Assembly (NCBI GenBank): GCA_002699025.1
Contig: PABA01000232.1
Span: 1-64,000, forward strand
From: Sandaracinus sp.
GTDB lineage: Bacteria > Myxococcota_A > Polyangia > Polyangiales > Houyiibacteriaceae
Length of the DNA: 64,000 bases
Direction of reading: 5' to 3'
Shown in pieces: positions 46,592 to 54,885 of this stretch. The first letter of the stretch is position 1; every line of letters begins with the position of its first letter. The notes under the pieces are model-generated. The model had not been told where the DNA came from and ran no database searches. It saw nothing but the letters and a program-made list of their open reading frames with translations. A program made the translations under genes and the position numbers.

Positions 46592-48808
46592 TCAGTCCAC
46601 CCGCCCGTCCAGGCACCGCAGGTACGCCACGAGGTCCGCGAGCGCGCCGTCCTCCAGGACCACCCCCTCGTGCGCCCGCACGGCCTCCCCCAGCGTCTCC
46701 GCCCCCCCGTCGTGCAGCCAGCGCCCCTGGTGCCACGCCCCATGCAGCGTCGGCGTGTCGAGCCCCTCGAGCGCCCCGCCGAGCCGCCCCCCGGACGCCT
46801 CGCTCAGCGTGCCCACGTCGTGCAGCACCGGCGCCCCGTCCCCGTCGAGCCCGCTGTCGGTCAGGTTCGCCCCCGCGTGGCAATCGCCACACCCGGCCCC
46901 CTCGAAGACCGCCCTCCCCCGCTCGGCCGCCGGCGGCAACCCACCGTCCGCCTCCCGATGCGGGCTCGGCAAATGCGTCAGGCTCTCCATGTAGGCCGCC
47001 AGCGCGTCCAGCTCCTCGCTCCGCCCGGCCTTCGCCGGCCCGAAGGTGTCCCGGCTCTCCGCCCAGTCGCCCCCGGAGAGCAGCCCCGTCCCCTCGAAGT
47101 GCAGCCGGATGTCGTTCTCGAAGTCCTGGAGCTCGTCGAAGTTGCCGCTCCAATGGAAGAGCCCGTCGTCGCCTCGCCCGAGCAGCGGCGGCGTCCGGCG
47201 CAACCCCTCGCCCCGATCGGTGAAGTCCCAGACCCGGTGATCCGAGTCACCGTCGAGGTGGCAATGAGCGCAGGCGATGTACCCGTCGCGCGCCATCCGC
47301 GGATCGAAGCTGTCGTTGAAGAGCTGCTTCCCCAGCAGCACGTTCGGCGCGAGCGGCTCGGCGTCGACGAGCGGCACCATCGCGACGGGCCGCGGCAGGT
47401 CCACGAAGCTCGACACGTCGTAGACCTCCACGCGCCGCGAGAGCGACGCGTTCACGTAGAGCCAGCGGTCGTCCGGGCTGAGCGCGAGCCCGTCGGGGGC
47501 GAACCCGGTGCCGAGGATCGTCCCCGCGTTCGAGCGCGTGAAGGCGTCGAGGCGCTCCACGGACCGGTGCCCCCGCGTCGCCAGGAAGAGGTAGTCGCCA
47601 CGGCTCGACCAGACCCCGGCCGCCGCGAAGCCGCGGTTGTCGAACTGCTTGCGCGCCTCGAAGTCCTCCTCGAGGTCGGCGCCCAGGAAGCTCACCACGC
47701 CGCGCACGCTCGTCTCGAAGCTCAGCGGGCGCTCGCTCCGCCAGGTCCCCTCGCCGATGTTGGCCTGGAGACTCGGCACCGCCGCCTCGCGCCCCGTGGG
47801 GCTGAAGAGGACCTGCTCGAGATAGCTCGGGAGCCCCCCGCTCTCGCTGTCGTTGCTCGGCTGCGGGTCGAAGGCGAGGCTCGTGCGCTCCACGGCGCCG
47901 GTGGCGACGTCGACGAGCGCGATCTCGGCCGCGTCGTCGGGCGAGCGCCAACGGGTCACGGCGAGCCGCCCGTCGGGGGTCCGCGCGACGCCCCGCGCGT
48001 CCGGGAGGGCCGGCAGCCGGCGCGCGACCCGCGGAGCGCCGCCCTCGAAGCGCACCTCGGCGAGCTCGCCCGTGGCCTGGAGCGAGACGTAGAGCGCGTC
48101 GCCCAGAGAGACCGCGCCGAAGGGGCGGCTCGCGGCGGGGAGCGCCAGCTCGTGCCGCCCCTCGCCATCGACCTCGACGAGCAGCAGCCTGGCCGCGTCC
48201 TGGCACGGCACGGCCAGCCAGAGCGCGCCCTCGCGCTCCCAGACGCTCACGGTGCGCGGGCCCGCCGGCGTGTCGACGCGCCGAGCCACGCTCGCCTCCG
48301 GTGCGGGCGCGATCAGCGTCAGCGTCGCGCCATCCGTGCTCACGGCGGCGACCCGCCCGTCGGGGAGCGCCGCGAGGGTGCTGCTCTCGGCCGGCGCGTG
48401 CTCCAGCGGCGGCGTCACCGTCACGAGCCGATCGGCGCGCGCCCTCTCGCCCGCCTCGTCCTCGGCGAAGAGCACGACCCGGTAGCGCCCGGCCGCCTCC
48501 CAGCCGACCTCGATCGTCGCCTCGGGCGTTGCCTCGCGCACGCGCCCATCCCCGAGATCCCACGCGAAGCGCACGGCCCCCGTGCTCGCGGAGGCGTCCA
48601 GCGTCACCGCCTCGCCGACCACCGCGTAGGCCGGCCCGTCGAGCACCGCCGCGAGCGGCCGAGGCCCGGCGTCCTCCGGACCCGCGTCGCCCGCGCTCGC
48701 GTCCCCCACGCGCGCGTCCGCGCCGCCGTCCACGGGCGGCCCGTCGTCGTCCCCGCACGCGAGCAGCGCGGCGAGCGCGAACAGGAGCGTGGCGCGACGC
48801 CGCATCAT
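46592..48808 (-). CDS. Surface lipoprotein with PKD, propeller and di-haem cytochrome domains
   Basis: This 738-residue lipoprotein has lipobox LLAC, a D-A-G linker and then a PKD-type Ig domain (AVTLDASASTGAVRFAWDLG). A propeller of about 320 residues with YVTN-like blades follows (GFAPDGLALSPDDRWLYVNA). A C-terminal cytochrome-c-peroxidase-like domain has two c-type haem sites, CAHCH and CGDCH. It ends with an AxVAYLRCLDG-type helix. Haem attachment needs export and the Ccm machinery. It resembles the MauG/di-haem peroxidase group fused to a propeller, so electron transfer at the cell surface is inferred. The ATG at 48808 overlaps the stop of the upstream LVIVD lipoprotein gene (TGATG); a GTG at 48811 is an alternative. 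Confidence 0.87.
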   Translation of the reverse strand: MMRRRATLLFALAALLACGDDDGPPVDGGADARVGDASAGDAGPEDAGPRPLAAVLDGPAYAVVGEAVTLDASASTGAVRFAWDLGDGRVREATPEATIEVGWEAAGRYRVVLFAEDEAGERARADRLVTVTPPLEHAPAESSTLAALPDGRVAAVSTDGATLTLIAPAPEASVARRVDTPAGPRTVSVWEREGALWLAVPCQDAARLLLVEVDGEGRHELALPAASRPFGAVSLGDALYVSLQATGELAEVRFEGGAPRVARRLPALPDARGVARTPDGRLAVTRWRSPDDAAEIALVDVATGAVERTSLAFDPQPSNDSESGGLPSYLEQVLFSPTGREAAVPSLQANIGEGTWRSERPLSFETSVRGVVSFLGADLEEDFEARKQFDNRGFAAAGVWSSRGDYLFLATRGHRSVERLDAFTRSNAGTILGTGFAPDGLALSPDDRWLYVNASLSRRVEVYDVSSFVDLPRPVAMVPLVDAEPLAPNVLLGKQLFNDSFDPRMARDGYIACAHCHLDGDSDHRVWDFTDRGEGLRRTPPLLGRGDDGLFHWSGNFDELQDFENDIRLHFEGTGLLSGGDWAESRDTFGPAKAGRSEELDALAAYMESLTHLPSPHREADGGLPPAAERGRAVFEGAGCGDCHAGANLTDSGLDGDGAPVLHDVGTLSEASGGRLGGALEGLDTPTLHGAWHQGRWLHDGGAETLGEAVRAHEGVVLEDGALADLVAYLRCLDGRVD

Positions 48809-50478
48809 CACTCGGCCGTCGTGAACTCCATGGAGAACGCCTCCTCGATCGCGTTGCCCACGTAGTCGACGACCCCCCCCGCCGGGATCTCGAGCGTGTA
48901 GCGCGTGCCGGGCTCGAGCGGGCAGAAGGGGTGGAAGTTCACGATGGTCTCCTGCGCGCTCACGGTCCCGAGCACCCGCCGCCCGCTCTCGCTCTCATAG
49001 AGCCGCACGCTCCCCTCGAAGGCGCTCTTCGCGTCCACGAACTCGCTGAAGGTCACCCCCACGCGCGAGCTCGTCGCCAGCCCCGTCGCCCCATCCGCCG
49101 GCCAGCTCCAGGTCACCCGCGGCGCCCGCGTGTCGGGCTCCCGCTGCCACGGCGTCACCGCGCTCCCCCGCTCCTCCTCCGCGTCCGCGTCCACGCTGAG
49201 CACGACCACGTTCCCGATCGGCGTCGCCGTGTCGAGGTCGCCGACGAGGTTCATCTGGCCGACCTCGCGGATGTCCGCCGGATCCGACACGTCGTACACG
49301 TAGGCCACGCTCCCGGCGCCCTCGAAGGCGTGCTCGTCCTTCACGAAGACGTAGCCGCCGCCCCCCTCGCTCCGGATCGAGCCCACCCGCGTCGGGCTCG
49401 ACGGGTCCCGGATGTCGTAGACCATCAGGCCAGCGCCCGAGTCCTTGCGCGCGAAGTAGAGGAAGCCGTTGGCGACGTTCGTGAAGTAGGCCTCGCGCGG
49501 CTCCCCCTCGGCGTCGCGCGCGACGAAGTCCCCGCCGGAGATGGGCACGGGATTCGTCGGGTCGCTCACGTCGAGGAGCACGGCGCGGGGCCCCTCGGCG
49601 GCCGTCGCCACGAGCAGGTTGCCGATGACCTGCACCTGGCCGACCCGGAGCGTGGGCTCGAAGGCGTACTGACCGACGTAGCGCGGCTCGCGCGGGTCCG
49701 TGGCGTCCACGATGTAGACGCCGTTGTCGGCCGCGCCGACGTAGGCGTAGGGGACCTCCCAGAAGACGCTGAGGGAGACGCGCGCGTAGGCGTCCGGATA
49801 GAAGAAGCCCGGCACGTCCATCTCGGAGACCTTGGCCGGCGCGCTCGTGTCGGAGACGTCCCAGAACTCGATGCCGCCGGCGCCGAAGGTCAGCGCGATC
49901 GGGTCCATGTGATCGACGACGGCCCAGCTCCCGCCGAGGTGGCTGAAGCCCATGGCGTGGGTCTCGCGCATGGTCTCGGAGGTGCCGCGGCCGCGGAGCG
50001 CCGGGCTGCACGGGTCGGAGAAGTCCCAGAAGGTCATGCCGCCGCCGCCGCTCTCGGGCGCCCAGGGCATGACCAGGTAGCCGTCGTACATGGCGACGAG
50101 GTTGTGGTGCTGGACGTCGGTCTCCCCGCCGCTGAGGTAGGCGCAGTTCTCCCAGAGCGCGTCCTCGCCGAAGGTCGCGGCCTCCCCGCGCGGGCCCCCG
50201 GGGCCGTGGTTCGGCCCCCAGGCGTCGGGCGCCGGGTAGGGGTCGGGCTCGGCGGACGGGTCGCAGAGGCCCGTGGCCGGGAGCGGGCCCGCGTCGGTGC
50301 CTCCGTCGCTCCCCGCGTCGCGCGGCGGCGGCCCCGCATCCGCTCCCCCATCGGCCTCGCCGGCGTCGCGCAGGCCCGCGTCGACGGGGCTGGCGTCGTC
50401 GTCGCCGCAGGCCACGAGCGCGAGGGCGAAGAGGCAGAGCAAGGACGAGAGCCTGCGAAAAAGCGGAGGGGCGCGCAT
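48808..50478 (-). CDS. LVIVD-repeat lipoprotein with a C-terminal Ig-like domain
   Basis: This 556-residue lipoprotein has lipobox LVAC followed by GDDD and a D-A-G linker. A propeller of LVIVD-type repeats follows (GIEFWDVSDTSAPAKVSEMD, GVYIVDATDPREPRYVGQY, AVLLDVSDPTNPVPISGGDF, LMVYDIRDPSSPTRVGSI). The last 100 residues form a bacterial Ig-like SbsA/Big_5 domain (DGATGLATSSRVGVTFSEFV). These proteins are exported and bind unknown partners. TACACT lies 8 nt upstream of the ATG and overlaps the -10 of the divergent esterase gene. The stop overlaps the start of the cytochrome lipoprotein, so the two are an operon and may act together. Confidence 0.88.
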   Translation of the reverse strand: MRAPPLFRRLSSLLCLFALALVACGDDDASPVDAGLRDAGEADGGADAGPPPRDAGSDGGTDAGPLPATGLCDPSAEPDPYPAPDAWGPNHGPGGPRGEAATFGEDALWENCAYLSGGETDVQHHNLVAMYDGYLVMPWAPESGGGGMTFWDFSDPCSPALRGRGTSETMRETHAMGFSHLGGSWAVVDHMDPIALTFGAGGIEFWDVSDTSAPAKVSEMDVPGFFYPDAYARVSLSVFWEVPYAYVGAADNGVYIVDATDPREPRYVGQYAFEPTLRVGQVQVIGNLLVATAAEGPRAVLLDVSDPTNPVPISGGDFVARDAEGEPREAYFTNVANGFLYFARKDSGAGLMVYDIRDPSSPTRVGSIRSEGGGGYVFVKDEHAFEGAGSVAYVYDVSDPADIREVGQMNLVGDLDTATPIGNVVVLSVDADAEEERGSAVTPWQREPDTRAPRVTWSWPADGATGLATSSRVGVTFSEFVDAKSAFEGSVRLYESESGRRVLGTVSAQETIVNFHPFCPLEPGTRYTLEIPAGGVVDYVGNAIEEAFSMEFTTAE

Positions 50479-50486
50479 CGGCGCTC

Positions 50487-50496
50487 AGTGTAGGGT
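50487..50496. promoter_or_regulatory. Bidirectional promoter with overlapping -10 elements
   Basis: AGTGTAGGGT contains TACACT on the minus strand (50487-50492, 8 nt from the ATG at 50478) and TAGGGT on the plus strand (50491-50496, 10 nt from the GTG at 50507). The two -10 hexamers share two bases, so polymerase cannot serve both at once. Confidence 0.55.
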
Positions 50497-50506
50497 GAGG
50501 ACCGCG

Positions 50507-51328
50507 GTGCAGAGTGTGAACGCACACGGTGAAAGGTCGTCGCGCGGCGGCGGGGCCCTGGTGATCGCGGCGCTCGTCGGCTCGGTCCTGGTGCTCGCGG
50601 CCTGCGAGGAGGAGCGCCCCGCGGGCCCGGCGCGGGAGCAGGCCCCGACGGCGACCCCCGCGCCGGCCGGCCACTCGCCCGGCGAGGCCTGGGGCGGCCT
50701 GGAGGTCGTCGAGCGGGGCGAGGGCGATCGGGTCTTCGTGCTCCTCCACGGCTACGGCGCGCCCGGGGACGACCTGGTGCCCCTCGGCAGCGAGCTGGCG
50801 CGGGCGATGCCGGGCCTGCGCGTGGTCCTCCCGGCCGCGCCGCACCGGACGCGCGGGCGCGGCCGGGCCTGGTTCGATCCACCGATCTCCCGGGCCGGGG
50901 ACGAGGCGGCGCAGGCGATGGCCCAGGCCGACGCGGCGCGCGAGCAGCTCGTGGGCGTGCTGCGGACCCTCGAGGCCCAAGGCGTGCCCGGTGAGCGCGT
51001 CGTCGTCGGGGGCTTCTCGCAGGGCGCGATGATGAGCCTCGACGTGGCGCTCCGAAGCGAGCGGCCGCTGGCGGGGGTGATCGCGCTGAGCGGCGGCCCG
51101 CTGCCCGGCTGGGAGGGGCGCTGGGCGAGCCGGGCGGGCATGCCCGTGCTCCTCTCGCACGGCCGCGCCGACCGCATCCTGCCCTTCGCGGACGCGGAGG
51201 ACATGCGGCGGCGCCTCGAAGCCGGCGGCGCGGAGGTGACCTGGGTGCCCTTCGAGGGCGGGCACGGGATCCCCCGCACGGTGCGCGCCCGCCTGGCGCG
51301 CTTCCTCGCCCGCGTGCTCGCCCCCTGA
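50507..51328 (+). CDS. Carboxylesterase/phospholipase-type alpha/beta-hydrolase lipoprotein
   Basis: This 273-residue exported serine hydrolase of the acyl-protein-thioesterase/carboxylesterase group has a signal sequence with lipobox LAAC. The oxyanion strand is VFVLLHGYGAPGDDLV, the nucleophile serine is in VVVGGFSQGAMMS, the aspartate in LLSHGRADRILPF, and the histidine in EGGHGIPR, so the triad is complete. The GTG at 50507 is preferred because TAGGGT lies 10 nt upstream; a GTG nine bases further in is possible. The substrate is unknown; short-chain esters or lysophospholipids are typical for the family. It is divergent from the LVIVD lipoprotein operon through a shared promoter. Confidence 0.87.
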   Translation: MQSVNAHGERSSRGGGALVIAALVGSVLVLAACEEERPAGPAREQAPTATPAPAGHSPGEAWGGLEVVERGEGDRVFVLLHGYGAPGDDLVPLGSELARAMPGLRVVLPAAPHRTRGRGRAWFDPPISRAGDEAAQAMAQADAAREQLVGVLRTLEAQGVPGERVVVGGFSQGAMMSLDVALRSERPLAGVIALSGGPLPGWEGRWASRAGMPVLLSHGRADRILPFADAEDMRRRLEAGGAEVTWVPFEGGHGIPRTVRARLARFLARVLAP

Positions 51329-51422
51329 GGGCCCCCGGCACGCCCACCGCCGAGCCGGGCGCTCCCGGACGGCACGCGAAAAAGGGCTGGATCGCCGCGG
51401 CGAGGCGCCTAACGTGCGCCCC

Positions 51423-52037
51423 GTGGCGACCGCCGCCCCGATGTCCGACACCGCGACGACCGACGCCGACGCGCCCATGACCTGGACCGTGCGCCTCACG
51501 GCCAGCTGGGGGGTGCTGCTCGTCTCGCTCCTGCTCCTGCAGGCGTTGGTGCGGCTCACGCCCCGCGCCCTCGAGCCGTGGCAGACCGGGCAGATGGGCC
51601 TCGGCCAGCAGGCGCTCTACATCGGCTGGGCGCTCTTCAACGTCTACGCCGAGGGCTACCGGGGCTTCCAGAAGCGCTTCTCGCCCCGCGTGGTGGCCCG
51701 CGCCTTCCACCTCGGGCGGCACCCGCGAGGCCTCTTCGTGCTCCTCGCCCTCCCCTATTGCATGAGCCTCTTCCACGCGACGCGGCGGCAGCGCATCGTG
51801 AGCTGGACGCTGATCGTCGCGATCACCACGGTCGTCCTGCTCGTGCGCATGCTCCCGCAGCCGTGGCGCGGCATCGTCGACGGCGGCGTGGTGGTCGGCC
51901 TCGGCTGGGGGCTCGCTTCGATCTGGGTCTTCTGGGTCCGCGGGCTGCTCGGTGATCCGCCGCCGCCCACGGACCTCCCGGGGATGGACGCGGCGAAGAG
52001 CGACGCGGGCTCGGCGGACGCGGGCGACGCCGCCTGA
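51423..52037 (+). CDS. Four-helix membrane protein of unknown function
   Basis: This 204-residue protein has hydrophobic helices near 25-45 (WGVLLVSLLLLQALV), 65-80, 105-125 (LFVLLALPYCMSLF) and 130-175 (LIVAITTVVLLV; GGVVVGLGWGLASIWVFWV). An Asp/Ala tail follows. I do not recognise the family. The start is taken as GTG at 51423 because TAACGT lies 7 nt upstream; the first ATG is six codons later. It runs in the same direction as the esterase, 94 bp downstream, but has its own promoter-like element. Confidence 0.7.
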   Translation: MATAAPMSDTATTDADAPMTWTVRLTASWGVLLVSLLLLQALVRLTPRALEPWQTGQMGLGQQALYIGWALFNVYAEGYRGFQKRFSPRVVARAFHLGRHPRGLFVLLALPYCMSLFHATRRQRIVSWTLIVAITTVVLLVRMLPQPWRGIVDGGVVVGLGWGLASIWVFWVRGLLGDPPPPTDLPGMDAAKSDAGSADAGDAA

Positions 52038-52202
52038 ACGCGACGCGCGGGGCCAGCGGGAGGGGTCGGTCCATCCCGCGTCCCGCTCCATCGCTCTCCT
52101 CCGCAGCGCGCTCGCCCCCCGGCCGCCTCCTCGCCACGGCTCGCCTTCCCCGGGGCCAAGCCCTTCGCGGAGCGCGCTCAGCGGCGCTAGGGTGTCCCCG
52201 CG

Positions 52203-53816
52203 ATGACGGCCCGCGAGATCCTCCAGCGGACCCCCGGCGCCTCCGTGGGGCTCGGCCTCGCGCTCGTCGTTCTGCTCTTCCTCTGCGGCTGCGTGATCGG
52301 CGTCCCCTTCTTCGGGGGCGTCGCCGTCATGCTCCTCGGCGTGCACGTCCAGGCCGCCACCGGCCTCGGCGAGCGGCGCTTCAGCATGGCCGCCGCGCTC
52401 CTCTACCTGCTCTTCGTGCTCCTCCTCGCCGTGGGCGCCGGCGTCGGCGTCGCCCTCGGCGCGGGCCTGGCGCGCGACCCGGGCGTCGCCATCGGCCTCC
52501 TCCTCGGCCCCTTCCTCGTGGGCCTCGCCCTCTCGCCCTTCCTCCTCGTCCCCCTGGTCCTCGTCGACCCGACCATGCCCGACCGCTGGGGCGCCGCGTC
52601 GGCCCGCGGCCTCGAGCTCGCCCACCGCGTGGGCCTGCGCCGCTGGGTCCGGATCGTGGCCGTGCTCGTCGGCGTCTTCTTCGCGCCGCTCCTCGCCATG
52701 GCCTTCTTCGACCGGCAGCCCGGCGTCTTCTTCGCGATGCCCCTCGCCTGGTGGCTCGGCTTCCCGCTCGCCAGCGCCACGCTGGTCGCCACCTACGCCG
52801 ACGTCCGGGGCGAGGTGGCCGCGACGCCGGCGGCCGGCCGTTGGCCCGCGGGGCTGCGCGTGCTCCTCGGCATCAGCGGCGCCGTGGCCCTGGTCGCGCT
52901 CGGCCTGCTCGTCGCCGTGCTCGCCCTCCCGAGCCCCATGGAGACCGGCCCGGCCCCCACCGGGCGGGAGCTCGTGCCGTGGACCGAGGGCCCCGTGCGC
53001 CTCCCCGGCACCTCCGTGCGCGTGACGCCGGACGTGCTCGGCGTGCGCGTGGAGGCGGCAGACGGGGGGGGCGCCGGGCTCGTCGAGTGGCCCTACGCGA
53101 CGCCGGACTCGCTCCGCGTGCTCGAGGGTCGAGACGGCACCTTCCGGGTGGAGGCGCGCGACTACGCCCTCCTCGGGCACGTGACGCTCGACGCGCAGGG
53201 CGTGCGCCTCGACGACGGGGTCGGCGCGCGCATGGAGGCGCGCCTGGGCACGGTCGGCCAGGTCCTGCTCGGCCTCGGCCTCCTCGGGCTCGTCGGGGCG
53301 TTCTTCGCGTTCCGCGGCGTCATCGCGGCGCGCGTGCTCGAGGCGGTGCGCGCCACCGACGACCTCGACGACGGAGAGGGGCACGCCGGGCGGGCCGCCG
53401 GACGGCGGGCGCTCGAGGGGCGGCTGCGCGTGCCCGAGGGAGAGCAGGTGGAGGTGGCGGGGCAGCCGCCGCGCGTGCGGGGCCACGCCTGGGTCGAGGG
53501 GGGCGAGCTTCGCGTGGCGTTGCCGGAGGGCGGCGCGCCCCTGCCCGCCTGGGTCGACGAAGCGAGCCAGGACGCCGTCGCCGATGGCGCGCTGGTCGCG
53601 GTGGTGGGCCACTTCGAGCGGCTCGGCGCCGAGGGGCTGCGGGAGGGCGGGCGGATCCCCTGGCCGGCGGGCGGCCTCCTCGTGCCCGGCGGGCGCGCCG
53701 AGGCCGTGGACCACGCCGTGCGCCAGGCCGCGCGCCGGGCGAGCGCCGTGCTCCTTCCCACGCTGGCGCTGCTGCTCGGGTTCATCTTCCGCGCCGCCAT
53801 CGCCTTCGCCGCGTGA
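52203..53816 (+). CDS. Multi-pass membrane protein of unknown function
   Basis: This 537-residue integral membrane protein has at least five helices in the first 240 residues (LGLALVVLLFLCGCVIGVPF, AALLYLLFVLLLAVGAGV, LGPFLVGLALSPFLLVPLVL and others). A soluble beta-rich segment follows at about 255-340, then another helix (VGQVLLGLGLLGLVGAFFAF), a cytoplasmic or periplasmic domain and a final helix at the C-terminus. No family is recognised; it has no transporter or enzyme signature. TAGGGT lies 9 nt before the ATG at 52203, the pattern of near-leaderless genes nearby. Confidence 0.75.
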   Translation: MTAREILQRTPGASVGLGLALVVLLFLCGCVIGVPFFGGVAVMLLGVHVQAATGLGERRFSMAAALLYLLFVLLLAVGAGVGVALGAGLARDPGVAIGLLLGPFLVGLALSPFLLVPLVLVDPTMPDRWGAASARGLELAHRVGLRRWVRIVAVLVGVFFAPLLAMAFFDRQPGVFFAMPLAWWLGFPLASATLVATYADVRGEVAATPAAGRWPAGLRVLLGISGAVALVALGLLVAVLALPSPMETGPAPTGRELVPWTEGPVRLPGTSVRVTPDVLGVRVEAADGGGAGLVEWPYATPDSLRVLEGRDGTFRVEARDYALLGHVTLDAQGVRLDDGVGARMEARLGTVGQVLLGLGLLGLVGAFFAFRGVIAARVLEAVRATDDLDDGEGHAGRAAGRRALEGRLRVPEGEQVEVAGQPPRVRGHAWVEGGELRVALPEGGAPLPAWVDEASQDAVADGALVAVVGHFERLGAEGLREGGRIPWPAGGLLVPGGRAEAVDHAVRQAARRASAVLLPTLALLLGFIFRAAIAFAA

Positions 53817-53964
53817 CGGCCGCCCTTCCCCCGCGAGTGCGCGAATCCTCGAGAGGCCATCGGGGGCCCGGCTGGATCTCCGGCCGGGAGCGCTGCGATG
53901 ATGGGGTTTGAATCGTCGGGGGGCGCGTGCGTCCCACCCGCCGAGCTCGCCCCGGGAAACGACC

Positions 53965-54825
53965 ATGCTCCGCCGCCTCCACCGCTCCGCCTCCCTCCTC
54001 CTCGCCGCTGGCCTCGTCCTCGGCGCCGCCGGCACCGCCCTCGCCGACGAGGCCGAGGTCCACTACCGCATGTGCCTCACGCACAAGCGCGCGAACCGGA
54101 TGGCCCAGGCCGCCGAAGAGTGCCGCGAGGCCGTCCGGCTCCGCCCGACCCACGCCTCGGCGCACTTCTCCCTCGGCTCGATCCTCCGCCAGATGGGCCG
54201 CCTCGAGCCGGCCCTCCGCGAGTACCAGGAGGTCGTCCGCCTCGAGCCGCGCCACGCGCAGGCCCACGGCATGGTCGGCGCCACGCTCATCCGCCTCCGC
54301 CGCTACGAGGAGGCCGTCGAGCCGCTCCGCCGCGCCGCCGAGCTCGACCCGGACGAGGCGACCTACTGGGGCAACCTCGGCGTCGTCTACCGGCGCCTGC
54401 GCCGGAACCAGGACGCCATCCGCGCGCTCCGCGCCGGCATCGAGCACCACCCGAACAACGGCCAGCTCCTCAACAACCTCGCCGTCGTCTACCGACGCGA
54501 GCGCATGAACGAGCAGGCCATCGTGCTCCTCGAGTCCGCCATCGAGCGGCTCCCCGAGGACTGGCAGCTCCGGCTCAACCTCGCCATCGCGCTCCGCGCC
54601 GCCGAGCGCTGCGAGGACGCCATCCCGCACTACGTCCGGGCCCTCGATCTCGGCGCCCGCGGGACCGGCCCGCTCTTCGACCTCGCGGTCTGCTACGAGC
54701 AGACGGGCGACTATCAGAACGCCATCCAGACCTACGAGCGCTACGTGCGCGAGGTCGCCGGCTCCGACGCGGCCGCTGCGCAACGCGCGCGCGACACCAT
54801 CGACCGGCTCCGCCAGCGCCTCTGA
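53965..54825 (+). CDS. Periplasmic TPR protein
   Basis: This 286-residue protein has a signal peptide (MLRRLHRSASLLLAAGLVLG..., cleavage near ALA-DEA). Seven consecutive TPR units cover the rest, with classical spacing (AEEAVRL-type helices such as QMGRLEPALREYQEVVRLEP, LRRYEEAVEPLRRAAELDPD, ERMNEQAIVLLESAIERLPE). It is a protein-interaction scaffold in the periplasm, possibly for envelope assembly. The ATG at 53965 opens the signal peptide; an ATG at 53908 would place it internally. No clear -10 is adjacent. It is convergent with the GAF/EI-like gene. Confidence 0.87.
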   Translation: MLRRLHRSASLLLAAGLVLGAAGTALADEAEVHYRMCLTHKRANRMAQAAEECREAVRLRPTHASAHFSLGSILRQMGRLEPALREYQEVVRLEPRHAQAHGMVGATLIRLRRYEEAVEPLRRAAELDPDEATYWGNLGVVYRRLRRNQDAIRALRAGIEHHPNNGQLLNNLAVVYRRERMNEQAIVLLESAIERLPEDWQLRLNLAIALRAAERCEDAIPHYVRALDLGARGTGPLFDLAVCYEQTGDYQNAIQTYERYVREVAGSDAAAAQRARDTIDRLRQRL

Positions 54826-54885
54826 ATCCCGGCCGGGAGGGCGAGACGGGCGGGAGCTCGGCGCCGTGGCTCGGGGCCCGCGGGG

